A stretch of DNA of 64,000 nucleotides from Branchiostoma floridae (Eukaryota > Chordata > Leptocardii > Amphioxiformes > Branchiostomatidae), in assembly GCF_000003815.2 (NCBI RefSeq), contig NC_049997.1, positions 8,250,676-8,314,675 on the forward strand, given 5' to 3'. The position numbers were made by a program, and so were the translations under genes. Below are positions 21,748 to 34,835 of this stretch, in pieces (position 1 is the first letter of the stretch; the number at the start of each line of letters is the position of its first letter). A model generated the notes under the pieces. That model was not told where the DNA came from. It made no database searches and worked only from the letters and a program-made list of their open reading frames with translations.

Positions 21748-24700
21748 ATGGCGCGGATTGCGGACGATGTTTTGCATGTTCTTGTTATATTTTCCGTGAT
21801 TTTGACGGCGTCATGCTTTTCTCCGCCGATCAAAAGATTGTGGTCGTTAGGGGAAGACCCAGAGGTTCATATGAATGCGGTAAGGATGCCTGTCATCTTT
21901 TAGTTTGGTTGTAGTTTACAAGGACATCGCATGTTTGTGTATTAAAACTAACCAAGGAGCTCAGCTCACTTGACACCTGTGCAGCTGCGATGGTTTGAAA
22001 CTCCTTGGAAAAAAGTTATCTGCAAGCAAATGATTCATGATAACAACAAATTGTAAGCAATGTTTAAGATCAGATATAGCGGCTTTTTATTATTTTGACA
22101 CATCTTTTAATGCCGGGTAAATTTGCTGTAAATGAAAAGCTCCTTTCTATTTAGTCAGAATTTAAAACCAAACTGCAACTGTGACTCAGTGAGTTTGAAA
22201 AAAAAAATTAAAAGAGAGTTTGCCATAACAAGTAAGGTTTCTAAAAATCTGTAAATCTTAAAACATTTATCATCATTTTAATAAAAAGCCATAACATAAT
22301 TGTCTAAGTCATAATTTTTCAACATTTTATTAAAACCTGTTAATCTCAAAAGATTAGCCTTGAGCTCAGACATTAATCTCTAAATAATGATTTTTTTCAA
22401 TATTGTATTTTTATCCAGACTCAGTTGATCACTAGCAAAGGATATCCATGTGAAGATTATACAGTGAAAACCGACGATGGCTTCTTGCTGGGAGTGCAGC
22501 GCATTCCGTACGGCCGCAACGCTACCTCACACAAAGACCAACGCCCCGCCATTTTCCTACAACACGGACTGCTGTCTGCCTCCACCGATTGGATCCTGAA
22601 TTTGGCCAATGAGAGCCTTGCATTCATCCTGGCGGATGCCGGGTTCGACGTGTGGTTGGGGAACATGCGAGGAAACACGTACTCCCGCAAACATGTCAAG
22701 TACACACCAGATGATGATGAGTTCTGGGACTTCAGGTTTGTTCTACTCTTCCCTACTTCTTCCCTTTTACATTTAAGTTGTTGACAATGACTTTTGTTTC
22801 TAAAAACAATTGCAAGATTTGAATTTCTTATTCCTTCAAGAGAGGGTGAAGAAAGATGCGCTAAACTTATCCCATAGCCAAGACCACCTGCATTAAAGAC
22901 AAGTGAAAAAATACAAAATTGAAATATGTATTATAAGCAACATTTGACAGGCATGCAGCCCTCTCTCGTTGGATGAAATGCTAAGTGCCATGTTATCATT
23001 GGTTTAATTGCTGTACTTGTAATTATGATGGACATTCTAGATAGGTCAGTTGTGTGGTTACTGTCATTTGAGAGGTACATGTACATCTTTATCATTATTG
23101 CTCATCCTTGTGAGATTGAGAATCAAAAATATTTCAAAGCAAGAATCTTAGAGAAGCTTTTCTTTTGTTGATCACGTAGCTGGGATGAGATGGCCAAGTA
23201 TGACCTGCCCGCCATGGTGACCTTTGCCCTCAACAAAACAGGTCAGAGTTCACTCTACTACGTTGGTCACTCCCAGGGGACGGCCATCGCCTTCGCACAT
23301 CTGTCACAAGACCAGGAGTTTGCCAAAAAGGTTTGTAAAAAGGTTTAAATCAAAGACATTTTTATATGTTTGTGATATATGAAAAGGCTGTATTGAAATA
23401 GTAATATTAGTTATGATCAGGTGATGTTTATTTTGTCAGTATTGAATTTAAGATTTTTTTTTCTGAAGAGGAAAAGAGGGATGCTGTGCCCTGTAGATCA
23501 TACTTTAACCATGTCCCCTTACCCTGGACAGCAAACATCCATGAAGTTGATTACTACTAGGCTGCATATGGCTCCAGTGTATAAGTATAACTGTGACCTG
23601 TCTGCTAGTAGAGGTCAACATCAAGAAGTCTTACAGCACTCAGTTCTAACTCAAAGTTCTTGAAAGCTCCACACCATGTAATGGAGAAAAATGCACCCCC
23701 CCTTTAAACCAGTCACTTTACTCCACATGCAGTTTTTTTTTAGAAAAAAAACCTGCATATCAATGCTAAATCTTCATACTTTTTGTATTGATGGCAACAT
23801 TTGTACTTTATGCAGGTAAAGACGTTCTTTGCGCTGGCTCCAGTGGTGACCCTGGGTCACATCACCAGTCCTATCAAGTACCTGGCACAGTTTGATGACA
23901 TCATCTCGGTAAGTAGGACAGGACAACTAGCATAGCACTGTCTTTTCTGATGTGTGGATTACTTCTAGGTCAACTGTACTTATTGTAAAGAATGACCTGC
24001 TTTACAATAAATCTTCTATGCTATAGTTTTCTAAAGGTGATCAACTTTCCTAGCACTTAAAATCTTGGGGTTAATCATACATGCATTATGAGCACACACA
24101 GATCAACAATTGAAAAGTGTTTGTTTCTGTGTAACTTAGCCTGTGTTAACACAATCTCTCACTGGCTTTGGTTAATGACTCCCTCGCGGCGGCAATTGTA
24201 GGCATTCTTTAGACAGTGCCTGATGATAAGGATCAGAACTATTTCCAGTCAATCAAAATAGTACGGAGGAAATAAGCATGCATACAGACTACTGAAACTT
24301 TGGAGTGAAAAATGACATTATTGTGATGGCCAATCCAGAAATTTTTGTATCAATAAGGTGCATCTGCCATCAGATTTGAAATGGCAGCTGTTGTAGCAGT
24401 GCGTCTTATTACAGACAGATGGGGCATGTGCCTGATGGTTTTATCGTGCACTATATTGTATTTTTCTTTCTACAAGGCGATGTTCCGTATCTTTGGTGTG
24501 GATGAGTTTCTGCCCAACAGTTGGTGGCTGGACTGGCTGGCCTCGTTCCTGTGTGACAAGTCCACAGAGAAGTACTGTGAGAACATGCTCTTCCTACTGG
24601 TGGGATTCGATCCTGTTCAACTAAACGAGGTACCTAGACTTCTTAATTTTTAATGTTAGGATTGTCTGGAAAGTTTTTTTAAATGTAAAGTTTCCAGACA

Positions 24701-26364
24701 AGTATAAATTTCCAGACAAGAATAAGATTTTGTTTGAAAGAAAAATAAAGGATGTCAAGTTAGTTAAACCATTGCCAACTCAGTCCAGCCAAGCTGGACC
24801 AACATCTAGATTTATTCCCAACTCTAACCCTTACACAATATGTGAGTCCAGTCTAAATTGCCTGATAGGAGTTGACAATTGTCAAACTCATGTTGATCAC
24901 AAATTGTCTAGTCAGTGTAAATAGCCTGCAAACTGCACTAAAAAGGTAGTCTATCAAAACTTCAAATTCTCAAACAGAATGCTGCAAAAATGCAGTTTAT
25001 CTCTAATACAGTAAATTGACAGCATGGCTTGTAGTTTAAGTTACCTGTATTTCTTTTTCCTACAGACACGACTTCCAGTATACTTCTCTCACACGCCGGC
25101 AGGGACCTCAACAAAGAACATGGTTCATTTTGCTCAGGTAGGTACATGTGACACTTACTGTAGATCTTCCAATGATTGCTTTAATTTTTTTTTCACTATT
25201 TTTTGCTGTGACCTCTCTACCCCAAACTAAGTGCATGTCCTATGTATTCCTATTACACTACAGAATTGTTTTAACCACTTTTTTAAAACACTGTAAAAAC
25301 CTCCTTTAACCATAACCTAAAATCACTGCAGAAATAAAAGAATTAACAGTAGTCTGGTCTGTCTGTCTTTGTATTGTAATAGAATATGCATGTACATGTA
25401 TCTACATGTTTAAAAATTTGCTTTGAGCATGATTTCATACTGATCAAAAAGATTATTGTCAGACATCTAACAGAACTACTAGAGCTTTATTTCTCCTGTA
25501 TGATTTTAATACACACTTTATACTCTCTATACAGATGGTGAACTCCAACAAGTTCCAAGCTTATGACTATGGAAACCCAGATGACAACAAACAGCAATAC
25601 AATCAGGTGAGTAGAAAATATGAAAACTCCTTTCAGTATGATTAGACAGAAAATTGAAGTTTGTCATTTAGCCCGGGGCCCCCCAAATCCTGATTTTTTA
25701 TTTTCTTGGTAGAAACTTTTTTTATGATTTTTGAAATATTTTTTTCATGGTGGTCATTTAGATCCCGAGAGAAGAGGTAAAAAAAGCAGACAAAATGTAG
25801 CAAAGATAGAAGTTCTGACAAATCAATAGAATTTTTAGAGGTTCAGACACAATTTTCTTTTGAATTTTAAGTCCTTGTGTCAATATTTTTATTGTTTTGC
25901 AATTTCTTCTTTGTTGCAAACGTTCTAAAATAGTCAAAACACATTTGTCCTTATGTAGACGTGGTCACCTCTACTTTTACTGTATATCAGTGGCCAAATG
26001 GTCCTTATGTAGAGGTGGTGAATTGTACAGGTTTGACTGTTTTCTAACACTGTCTCCTCTTTGTCCCCTTCTCTTACAGCCCACCGCCCCTGTCTATCCC
26101 ATAGAGAACATGACCACGCCCGTAGCTCTGTTCTGGGGTGGAAACGACTGGCTAGCTGACCCTACGGACGTCCAGGCCGCCATTCCGCATCTCAAGAACG
26201 TCGTCTACAACTCCGAGATCAAGAATTTCGACCACATGGACTTCATCTGGGGGAAGGATGCCACTAAACTGTACGACCAGATTATAAAGATTATCCGTAA
26301 AACTGAACTGGTGTCGTTTTATCACTCTGTATTTGAGCCCGGGCCTGTAGTTATCCAGCATTGA
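21748..26364 (+). CDS. Acid lipase (lysosomal/gastric lipase family)
   Basis: Eight coding exons with consensus splice sites and consistent phase: 21748-21879, 22419-22735, 23180-23330, 23816-23908, 24477-24629, 25066-25137, 25535-25606 and 26080-26364, giving 424 residues, close to the ~400 usual for the family. Features in order: a signal peptide (about residues 1-22); the N-terminal lipase segment [17 protein letters not shown] with RIPYG; the LQHGLL oxyanion-hole region; [11 protein letters not shown]; the nucleophile elbow GHSQG (Ser181); the Asp region GGNDWLADP (near residues 351-358); and the catalytic His382 in FDHMDFIWG. This is the alpha/beta-hydrolase triad of acid lipases (LIPA, LIPF and relatives), which hydrolyse triglycerides or cholesteryl esters in lysosomes or the gut lumen. 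Which paralogue it is cannot be said. The start is the ATG with AAAATGG context opening the signal peptide. Confidence 0.93.
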
Positions 26365-28150
26365 TCAGTGTGAAGAGTCTGTACATGATGTGTTGAAGAT
26401 GGATTTATTTATCTATTGAGCTTCCTGTAGTTTTTAATCTCTGCAAGGCCTAGAAAAAAATGTTGTGTTGTCCTGTTACCTGACCGACTCTAGCAAATCT
26501 TGCTGACCCTAGCCATTTTGTGGGTCGACTGGCAACTGACATAAATTTTTAACCTGACATTTTGAGTGATAAAATTCAAAATATACTTCCTGTACTTCAC
26601 AACCTAAATAAGACTGTTCAGCTGTAAACATTGTACTTCTTTGTTCAATGTTTTGATATACTGATTCATGTACAAAATATCTGTACTATAACTGCAACGT
26701 TAATGTTGTGTCAGTGTGCTGTAAACTGTAACTTTTTCTATGAAAGCTCATCTGTGATGAAGTACAATCTATGATGAAGTTTTTGTACTTCAGTTCAACG
26801 CAATGCAAAATGGCTCACCTTGAATTTTTTATGCTCTTATGTTGGTCTTTAGAAACACAACATTCATTTTTGTAAACCTTAATGTTTTTTTTTAAAGAAT
26901 ATAAAGATATATATATAAAGAATATAGAATATTTTTGTATAGATTTTGTAGAGTACTTTAGCTTACTGTTGAACTCTGTGAAAAGTACATGCAATTACAA
27001 TGTCACGCACAATTGTTCTGCAGTACAGTATACATTTTAGATTACATTGTAACATATTTATAAATTATCTACCGTTGAAAGGCTAGTTGTAAAAGAAGTA
27101 ACTTGTTGTATATGTCGGTTTTGAATTTCATGCTGCTATAGAGATCTATGTATGGAGCTGGTTATCGAAGTTTCAGTGTTCATTTACAAGATTTTTGAGA
27201 AAAAATGATTGATTTATTGTCATTTGATTGCAAGTATGGAATGAAATACTAGTAGATGATGTTTTGTGCTGAATTTTGCACAAAAAAAAGCCATGTTATG
27301 TCTTGCATATCAAGTATTTTAGCTCTTCCTTTTGGAAACTTTTGTCTGGCTTTATACCATGACATATACTTTATATCATATTTAAGACACAAAAACTAAG
27401 CTTACTCTTTTTCTGCACAAAGCATGCACCTTTACAGTGTTTATCTTTGTATTCTTTGCATTAAAATGTACAATTAATTTTAGCTTGTAAGGAAAGAACT
27501 TGGCACTCTGGGAACTTTGTCTGCAGTGAAAGCCATAAAAATGGAATGTTATTGAAGTTGAACAATATATATATAAAGGTGTGATCTCACATCTACTATA
27601 GCTGTTTCAACATTATTTAGATACTGCTAAATTCTTTTAGCAAAGGCAAGCTAGCAGAATTGTATGATGTGAATGTTTGTAATTGTATTAGACTGATAAG
27701 TCATATCTAATATTGTCAGTCTATTAGGTAGTTTCTTGCCATTAATACAGTAAGATAAAATACATCCACATACTGAGGTACAGTTTAGAAAAAAAAGCGC
27801 TACATTGTTACAAAGTAGTGCAGTATTTATCAGAAGGCTACCTTCTCAGGAATGTACACAAATTAAAATCATGTGTGACTTGAGTAATGTTTCCCAGAGA
27901 AGTACGAACAAGATTGATTGAATTTTTTGCTTAATGTGTGTAAAAAAAGGAGGAAGCTGGTGTATTATGCCACTAGCTGTGGTGAGTTTCAGGTTTGGAA
28001 TGTTTGAAGACATTACAGCAATAGCTTATCTTTTTCACTTCAGTTGTTTGTGATTACTAGTGACAATAGGATAAATAGGAAAGCAGTAATGTTACTTTTG
28101 AAAATTAAGCAAAAAACTTATGAATTGTAATTTGTTGTAAAAGAGCTGTT
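26365..28150 (+). other. 3'UTR and intergenic sequence after the lipase
   Basis: AT-rich non-coding sequence. Several ATTAAA-type signals are possible (for example near 27460 and 27863), but the transcript end is not resolvable. No further exon seen. Confidence 0.4.
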
Positions 28151-28159
28151 CAGAAGACC

Positions 28160-29210
28160 TATGGGGTATTCATATAAATGTATTCATGTAACTCACTTAG
28201 TGATATCAGATCTATATGTACAATGATAAGATCTAGAATCTCTGATATGTTTATCCAAACCTCTCGTCATAACTTGAGTATAGATACTGGTAAGCTAAGA
28301 TTTTATAAGACCTGTAAAACAGCACATACTATGGAAAAATACTTAGAATTAGATAATTTTGATTTACGCTCGGCAATCAGCAAAATTAGAATTAGTGCCC
28401 ATCCTCTCGAAATTGAGAGAGGACGGTACAAAAGGCTATCCGTGTGTGAAAGAACGTGCAAACAATGCACGTCAAACGTGGTGGAAGACCAGGGCTTTAG
28501 CCAGCGTCCGTTTTTCCGTCAATTGACGGAAATTTGCTGCGTCTGACGGAAAAATTTTAAAACCAATCCGTCAACCTTGACGGACAAAAATCCTTGGTGG
28601 AAGCTACAGGCGGCTTGGGGACGCCGTCCACGGCCGTAAAAGCCACACACTGTTTGTTTTGCTATTGTTATGATTGTTGACAATGTGTGTCGGCGCCCTT
28701 TCGCATACGATAATCTCATTAAAACCCGTTTTTCAAGGTCTCAGTTCAGTCCTTCTAACTAATTTTCGCGGTTTTCGCGACGGTTGTAATTGGCTGACGG
28801 AAAAAAATTTCGAGCTGGCTAAAGCCCTGTGGAAGACGAAACACATTTCATGTCAAACTGCCCTCTCTATAACCAAGAAAGAAAAGAGCTGTTCAAAGAG
28901 GCCATCAAATTCCATCCAAACTTTCTCACATTCAATGATAAAAAGAAAACAGTCCTCCTTTTAACATCACAAAACCCACACATAATAGAAAAGGTGGGAT
29001 CTTTCGTCTTCCACTGTCTTCAAATAAGGAGTCGAACCCAATAACCCAGGATCTAGAGTTAGCTCTCACCAGTTTTAGACTAGACACCTGTGATATTGTA
29101 TTTTACACTGTTTGTATCTTGTATGTTACCTGCATTTAGCCCACGGGCATGAATTTGCAATAAAACACTAATATAAAAATATGTAAAATAACGAAAAAAA
29201 AAAAAAATAT
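28160..29210 (+). mobile_element. 5'-truncated LINE (C-terminal coding end, 3'UTR and A tail)
   Basis: Plus-strand reading frames on both sides of an inserted MITE join into one sequence: MEKYLEL…, then FDLRSAISKIRISAHPLEIE, RGRYKRL, CKQC, VVED|ETHFMSNCPLYN and a stop at about 29042. The CxxC…H…C cluster after an IERGRY segment is typical of the C-terminus of non-LTR reverse transcriptases. A 3' tail with GCCCACGGGCATGAATTTGCAATAAA is followed by an A-rich run at about 29193-29206. Most of the element (reverse transcriptase, endonuclease) is absent, so this is a dead copy. Confidence 0.8.
28490..28829. mobile_element. hAT-type MITE with 8-bp target duplication
   Basis: The 340-bp element starts CAGGGCTTTAGCCAGC and ends GCTGGCTAAAGCCCTG, a perfect 16-bp terminal inverted repeat. 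It is flanked on both sides by TGGAAGAC (28482-28489 and 28830-28837). Removing the element plus one copy of the duplication restores the reading frame of the host LINE (…VVEDETHF…). CAGGG ends and 8-bp duplications are hallmarks of the hAT superfamily. The interior repeats TGACGGA words and encodes no transposase. Confidence 0.93.
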
Positions 29211-30048
29211 GCGGGAATAGGTGTGTGTGGGGGGGGGGGGATTAATGGAACGAAGGGGGTTGAACAGTTAACAGAAATTCCAAGTAGTGCCCTTTTTTTT
29301 GTGGACAACATGACTTCAGAAGAACAGGCTGAGTGCAGTTTATCATATTCTTGCAAGGTGGTGCTTTTACCATCCTACTGCGCAAGTGCGGTATCGCAGC
29401 AGGGAGGCTCACTTCCGGGTTGGGTGGCGTGCACATTTCCTCGTCAAACATTTCGGAAATATCCAAGATCGGACGTCCCTGTTCAAATAGTAAGTTTACA
29501 CGGATTTGTATTATGCTTTCCACATGTAGCAAGTACTGTGACATCTGCATATATGCCGTAGAAGTGGTCGGTTTGAATAACTGCACTCCTCCCCCCTTCG
29601 AGGGGCAATGGCGCCAAGTTTGAAATTAGTCTGTCACTATTTGTCACTTTTCAACGTAACGAGATGATACACATGAACTAGCTTTCCCTGCAATGTGTCG
29701 TGGGATTTCACCGTGTATGGTATGTGTGGTAATGCATGTATACGTGTATGCGTAAACATCATCTCGACTGTATTTGTCCTTGAAAAAAATTATGAACTCA
29801 CGCAAGTTTAATATGGAGTAGAGGCGCTAGACGTTGAATGACCATTGTTAAATATTCCACACCACGCAAAGATGTGTATTACCGATTTGCATACAATGTC
29901 TCTGTTGCTTTATCAAAAGTATATGCACTGACAAAGCGTGAGCATTATCAAATGATCTGCATTCAAAGTATCCTATAATAATGATCAATACTTATCGTCA
30001 CAGCACTAATATTTTATTTAACGTTATATTTCAGACATTTAACTCAGA
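29211..30048 (+). other. Upstream region and probable 5'UTR exon
   Basis: It contains a G run at 29229-29240. A possible untranslated exon ends at a GTAAGT donor near 29489. A 3' splice site at 30034 opens the first coding exon. The sequence before the donor does not join in frame with the downstream ATG, so I treat it as 5'UTR. Confidence 0.4.
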
Positions 30049-32528
30049 ATGCCGAAGAACCGGTTCACCCACTACGCCGTGGCACGGGGAAGGAAACCTG
30101 GGATCTACACGGACTGGTAGAAACGATTTCTAATGTTTCACTTATTTTGATGACCGTGTAACCACTCAAGTAGACGTGTTATTTAGTCATTCGCAATCAT
30201 GTCACATACATGTACGAAATGCCAAAAAAGATGTCGCTAACTTTTGCCTTCTAGAAACTAGGTACAAAAGGCAAAATGCATTTTTTATGTGTGTGAAAAA
30301 CGAGCAACTAAAGCTAGGGATAACTGATTTGTTGTTTTCCCCCTTAGGTCTCAGACCAAAGAACAAATAGAAGGATTCAGCAGCGCCCGCTACAAGGGCT
30401 TCCACTCGGAGGCAGAGGCGCGGGCATGGATCGACGAAAGTAAGCAAAACTTTAGCTTCGAATGAAGACTCATCTGTGTTGTAAAGTTTTAGCACAAAGG
30501 CAAACACAAAGAAAACACCATGAGTTTTCAGTCGATCTCGCATGATGTCTTAATCTTATTCATTGTGCTGATTTTCCGGAAGTCGAAAGTGTGATGACGT
30601 CAAGAGTGAATCAAAAGTGGAGCTTGAATAGGAAGGATTCGGAGCTAGGTAAACTGCAAAGAGTTGTGAGAATATGTTCAACCGACATATTTCGACTTCT
30701 GTAGTTAATATTTCTTTTCGTCTGTCTTTGCTTCAGATTCAAACAGCATCCTTCAGAAGAACAGAAACGACGCTGGCGTTGTCAAGGCAACAGCCAATGA
30801 GAAGGGTGACGCTCAGTCAGGAGCCAATCAGAGTTTGCCAATGGCAGGCAAGGGGCAGTCACGTGATTATGGCAAACGTCCATCAAAAAATGAAACGTCG
30901 GAATCAGAAAAATCAACCGGAAAACACGTCATCAGTAAAGTGAAGACCGGAAATACCGATGATCTTGCAGAGGCGCTGTCTGACCTACAGATCACGAAGG
31001 TGATAAATGTACTTTTCGTTTTAAACATTTAGTGTTGTTTATAATTCGTCTCTACCTTTAATTCGTCTCTTCCTTTAAACACAAAGGCTCTTTGCTTTTA
31101 AAATTACTAGCACCGAGATTTCTTACGCAATACTTGGTAATGCAAGTTTGTCAGATGCATGGTGAAAAATATAGTACCAGATTTTATTAGAAGATAGAAA
31201 AGAACAAGAACTTAGGAACAGAAATACGTTTCTTATTCCTTTTTGTAATGGCTATGTTCATAAAATGCAGGATGCATTTGCTTGAATTTTAACCCGTCCT
31301 CTAATGGTTAATGTTATAGACGTTGACGTAACGTACGTCGTGTTTTTGCTGGAAAGTTTAGACCATTCATAGATCATCAAAGCATGTCTGCTGTACTCCG
31401 CAAGATGTCGTTACTGTTACATTCTTCTTTTGTATCAAAACCCACCCATAATGCAGCTCATAAAGCACATCAAGTAGTAAGATATAACGTTATACCTTCA
31501 TACTTGTCTTCCAGTCTGATTATACTAAATGTAAGGTACAATGTATTTTGTATGTACGCCGTAGTTTGACACAGTAGCAATCACAAATAAGGTCTCTTTT
31601 TAACAGCAAGTTATGTCGTTTCTGACCATGGTAAAATGCTTACTTGTAACCCCTCTTGTCCGCTCTTTATCACAATTCCAGCCCCTGACGTTCAAAGAGG
31701 CTTTGCCAAACTTCAGGCCAGGAATCTATAAAGGTGACGTCATCAAGCGTCTTTGGTCCAACCTTCTCCAGTCGTGGTTCGAGCGCGGAGCACAAGTCTT
31801 CATCGTCTCACCATGGATCGACAAGAAAACGATCGGTAAAACTGAATCTTTGTAGCAAGAAGTAGTGTTATTAGAAATTATAGTTGGCACGGATGTACAT
31901 CTGTGGTAGTAGTAATCATAGTGTAATTCCTTTTTTTTCCAACACAAAGGTATACTCAGATCAAATTTTCAAAGATCACTCTGTCGCCTTCTTCAGGATC
32001 AGTGATTATAGTGTGCATGTAATCTTTATTCTGACAGCCAACTACATTTTGTAAAATAATTATCAAAATGTTAATTGAACCTCAATATACGTTCATACTT
32101 GTATCGCATTCTTTATCCTAGGTTACATCAAGAATCGCCTGATGACCGGTCAGTCGTCCATCCAGGCCCTCTACATCCGGGACCCTTGCTTCACTGACAC
32201 AAACGGGAAGGCAACCACTCTGGCGGAAGCAATGCAGGGGGTCTTTTCCGAAAGCGAGGCTGACCGGATACGCTGTCTGAGGGTCGGCACAGACAGAGAG
32301 GCTGACGGGAAGGCCTACTTCCACTGCAAGTTTGTCGCGGGAAGGTTTGAAAATCACGTTGAGATACTCATCACAAGTGCCAACTTCAACGATCATCACT
32401 TCAATCCCCTTCAGAGGGATTCTGTGATACTGCTCAGTGAAAACTGTAGAGAATTCGAGACGAGGTATCTGAGTGAGTTAGACCATGTAACCAAAGAGGT
32501 GGCACTAGCTACTGTGCTGGCAACTTGA
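30049..32528 (+). CDS. RNase H1 N-terminal (viroplasmin-like) domain fused to a PLD-like domain
   Basis: Five coding exons, phases consistent: 30049-30116, 30348-30439, 30737-30999, 31682-31835 and 32122-32528, giving 327 residues. Residues about 8-53 (YAVARGRKPGIYTDW, then a GFSSARYKGFHSEAEA segment) form a caulimovirus-viroplasmin/RNase-H1-N domain, the fold with which RNase H1 grips RNA:DNA hybrid or double-stranded RNA. Residues 54-141 are a Lys/Ser/Glu-rich linker. Residues 142-327 resemble a phospholipase D-like domain: a VFIVSPWID strand, and one HKD-type motif with His260-x-Lys262 and S278-A-N-F, but with Arg where the motif's Asp is expected. No RNase H catalytic domain and no signal peptide or membrane segment are present. 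Single-HKD PLD proteins usually act as dimers and many are nucleases. A cytosolic or nuclear nucleic-acid-binding enzyme or sensor is inferred. Confidence 0.8.
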
Positions 32529-32558
32529 AGCTTAAGTATAGTTTGACCTTGAGAAAAA

Positions 32559-32578
32559 GCAATGTACATGTACATTGC
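32559..32578. repeat. 20-bp perfect palindrome in the 3'UTR
   Basis: GCAATGTACATGTACATTGC reads the same on both strands. It lies 30 bases after the stop codon of the RNase-H1-N/PLD gene and could fold as a short hairpin or be chance. Confidence 0.7.
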
Positions 32579-32867
32579 AAAGTGCAGTATATTGCATACA
32601 TCAATATACCGTGTTAGGAGGAATGGCGTACAGCTAACGTCATCTTAAAGTTGGAAAGTTTCATTCCTTTATCTTTTGTCTAGCGGTACTCAGTATCTTG
32701 CTAGAACGCCATCTTCTTATCAAAACAAGTGATTTTATGTCTCATACCTTTAACCTTTGATATGGTGTAACATTTTACTTCTCTTTTATTCTAATCCAAC
32801 TTTACCACATGTGTAAAGATTTTAGATTCATTCACCCTTACTGTCATAGCTGCATTTTTGTTTTAAG

Positions 32868-33064
32868 TATGGGCGTTTTTGCAACATGTCATGTTGAAGT
32901 TTTACTGTAAGGTTATAACGTAATCTTTACGTATGGACGATTGTGCAACATGTTAAAGTTTTAATGTTTACGTAATCTTTACGTATGGACGATTGTGCAA
33001 CATGTTGAAGTTTCAATGTTTACGTAATCTTTACGTATGGGCATTTGTGCAACATGTCAAAGCT
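32868..33064. repeat. ~52-bp minisatellite, about four copies
   Basis: A unit starting TATGG[AG]C…TTGTGCAACATGT and ending TAATCTTTACG is repeated. Copies 2 and 3 are nearly identical, copy 1 is longer, and the last is partial. It lies downstream of the RNase-H1-N/PLD gene, probably in its 3'UTR. Confidence 0.85.
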
Positions 33065-33069
33065 AGTCT

Positions 33070-34369
33070 TGACGGTTTGTTTTGTGAGCTAAATTGATTA
33101 GAATGTTTCTGATCAAAAACTTCTCTTCTGTTTGGTAGTATGCATATGGTTATCATTAAATCGATTATATTGTTGGGAGTAGGATGTCATAAAAAATACA
33201 TACATTCCTCTGAACATTTTTATTAACGTATTATTGAAGTATGACATAGCATGCTGTTGTCATAGAAACGTAGGTATCGATGCGAATTAAAACTCTCACA
33301 AAGTCAAAGAATATAAAGTTATCTTACGGATAGTGGCCACTAACCTTTCTTGTTACTTAAAGTCATCCATTGTTCCCTCTTTTGTAATACTAGGGCGTTC
33401 AGAATTTTCCTTTGAATTTATATTCAGGGTGATCACTGAAGCTATGATGAAGGTTCCTCAAGTAGTTTAAAAAAATACACGTCTCCAAGTACTGATACAT
33501 GCACACGCGCGCGCGTGCGCGCACGCACGCACACACACAAGCACACATACACACAACAATTTACACATGGGTGGGAACGTGTGGCACAGCTCGCTCCAGA
33601 CACTTGCGACAGTCGTATTGAGGTCACCCGAGTGACGCCGAATGGCAGCTTGCTCTAGACCCTTGCGATTAGCCCCGCCTATTGTAAGCTCCTAGCCCTG
33701 GCTGCAAACATAGTGTAGTATATATAGTCGGCCCACCCAATAACAATAATGATAGCATATACGTTCGCGTCGCTCACATATATTCTCTCTTTTTCTTAGC
33801 CGTTTCGTGCATGGACACTTTAATTTTTTCCTTAATTTGTGATTATTTGACTTGCACCATGACTTCACGCAGAGACTGGCATAGAAGTGACATTTTGCAA
33901 GCCTCCATTTCAAGGTTCCTTAATTTTCAACGCCGTCGTTCTCCCCTTAATTTCATCCGGATCAATATTGTTGTGGTGATATGAAAAGCTCGACCCATTG
34001 GTAGGTACTTAAGAAGTAGCAAAACTGGTTCTTACGTACCTTAGTGTAACGTCACAAGATAGTACACTGATAACATACAGGCGGCTGGGCATCGGTCGGA
34101 CTGGTTCAAAGGTTAAAGTTCTTTAAATTTCGGGAAAAAATCATCAGGTTGGTAAGGAATGGGAAAATTCTTTTCCAGGACCAGTGTCCTCCCATAAATT
34201 TCTCAGACATCTTCCCAAGAGCTTACCAAGAATAACTGCGTAATTGACTGGATTGGAACCAAGGTCATAGACAGGGAAGACAGCAGGCGCATCCGTTGGA
34301 TTAAGGAGGCGGTCTGGATAAGAAGGTCAACCCCAGTGATGAGCCGGGACGAGGGATGAGCCGGGACGA
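33070..34369. other. Intergenic, no supported gene
   Basis: It includes an alternating purine-pyrimidine tract (33501-33556) and, just before the gap, two copies of GATGAGCCGGGACGA (34338-34369). Confidence 0.4.
33501..33556. repeat. Alternating (CG/CA)n tract
   Basis: Continuous alternating GC and CA dinucleotides, a composition able to adopt Z-DNA. Confidence 0.85.
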
Positions 34370-34469
34370 NNNNNNNNNNNNNNNNNNNNNNNNNNNNNNN
34401 NNNNNNNNNNNNNNNNNNNNNNNNNNNNNNNNNNNNNNNNNNNNNNNNNNNNNNNNNNNNNNNNNNNNN
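34370..34469. other. Assembly gap (100 N)
   Basis: Placeholder gap. The left flank is a short tandem repeat (a GATGAGCCGGGACGA unit), the likely cause of the assembly break. Confidence 0.95.
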
Positions 34470-34835
34470 ATGCCGCAAGCGTGCCGCACGTCAAGTGAGA
34501 GGGGGCCTTAAGCAATCATTGATAACAATTTACCCTGGACGTTAGATTTAGTAAAGTGTCTTGTCAAATATTTAATTTTCCATGATGTACAAGTGACGGC
34601 AAGTATATAGATTGTCTATAACTTGAGTCAGCCGTCCCTTTTTCTTTATTCATCCGTTTCTATCATTTTATGTTTCTTTGAATAAAAAATGGAGTGAGCA
34701 TACCGTGCGTTATTATAAAAAATGCAAGTGTGCATTTTCGGTAATCTAGCAATTAAAAACTCTTTATCAACTGAATTGTCTTTCTAACACAGCGATCAAC
34801 GCGTACCCAGAGAACCAGGAGACAATCACACAGCC

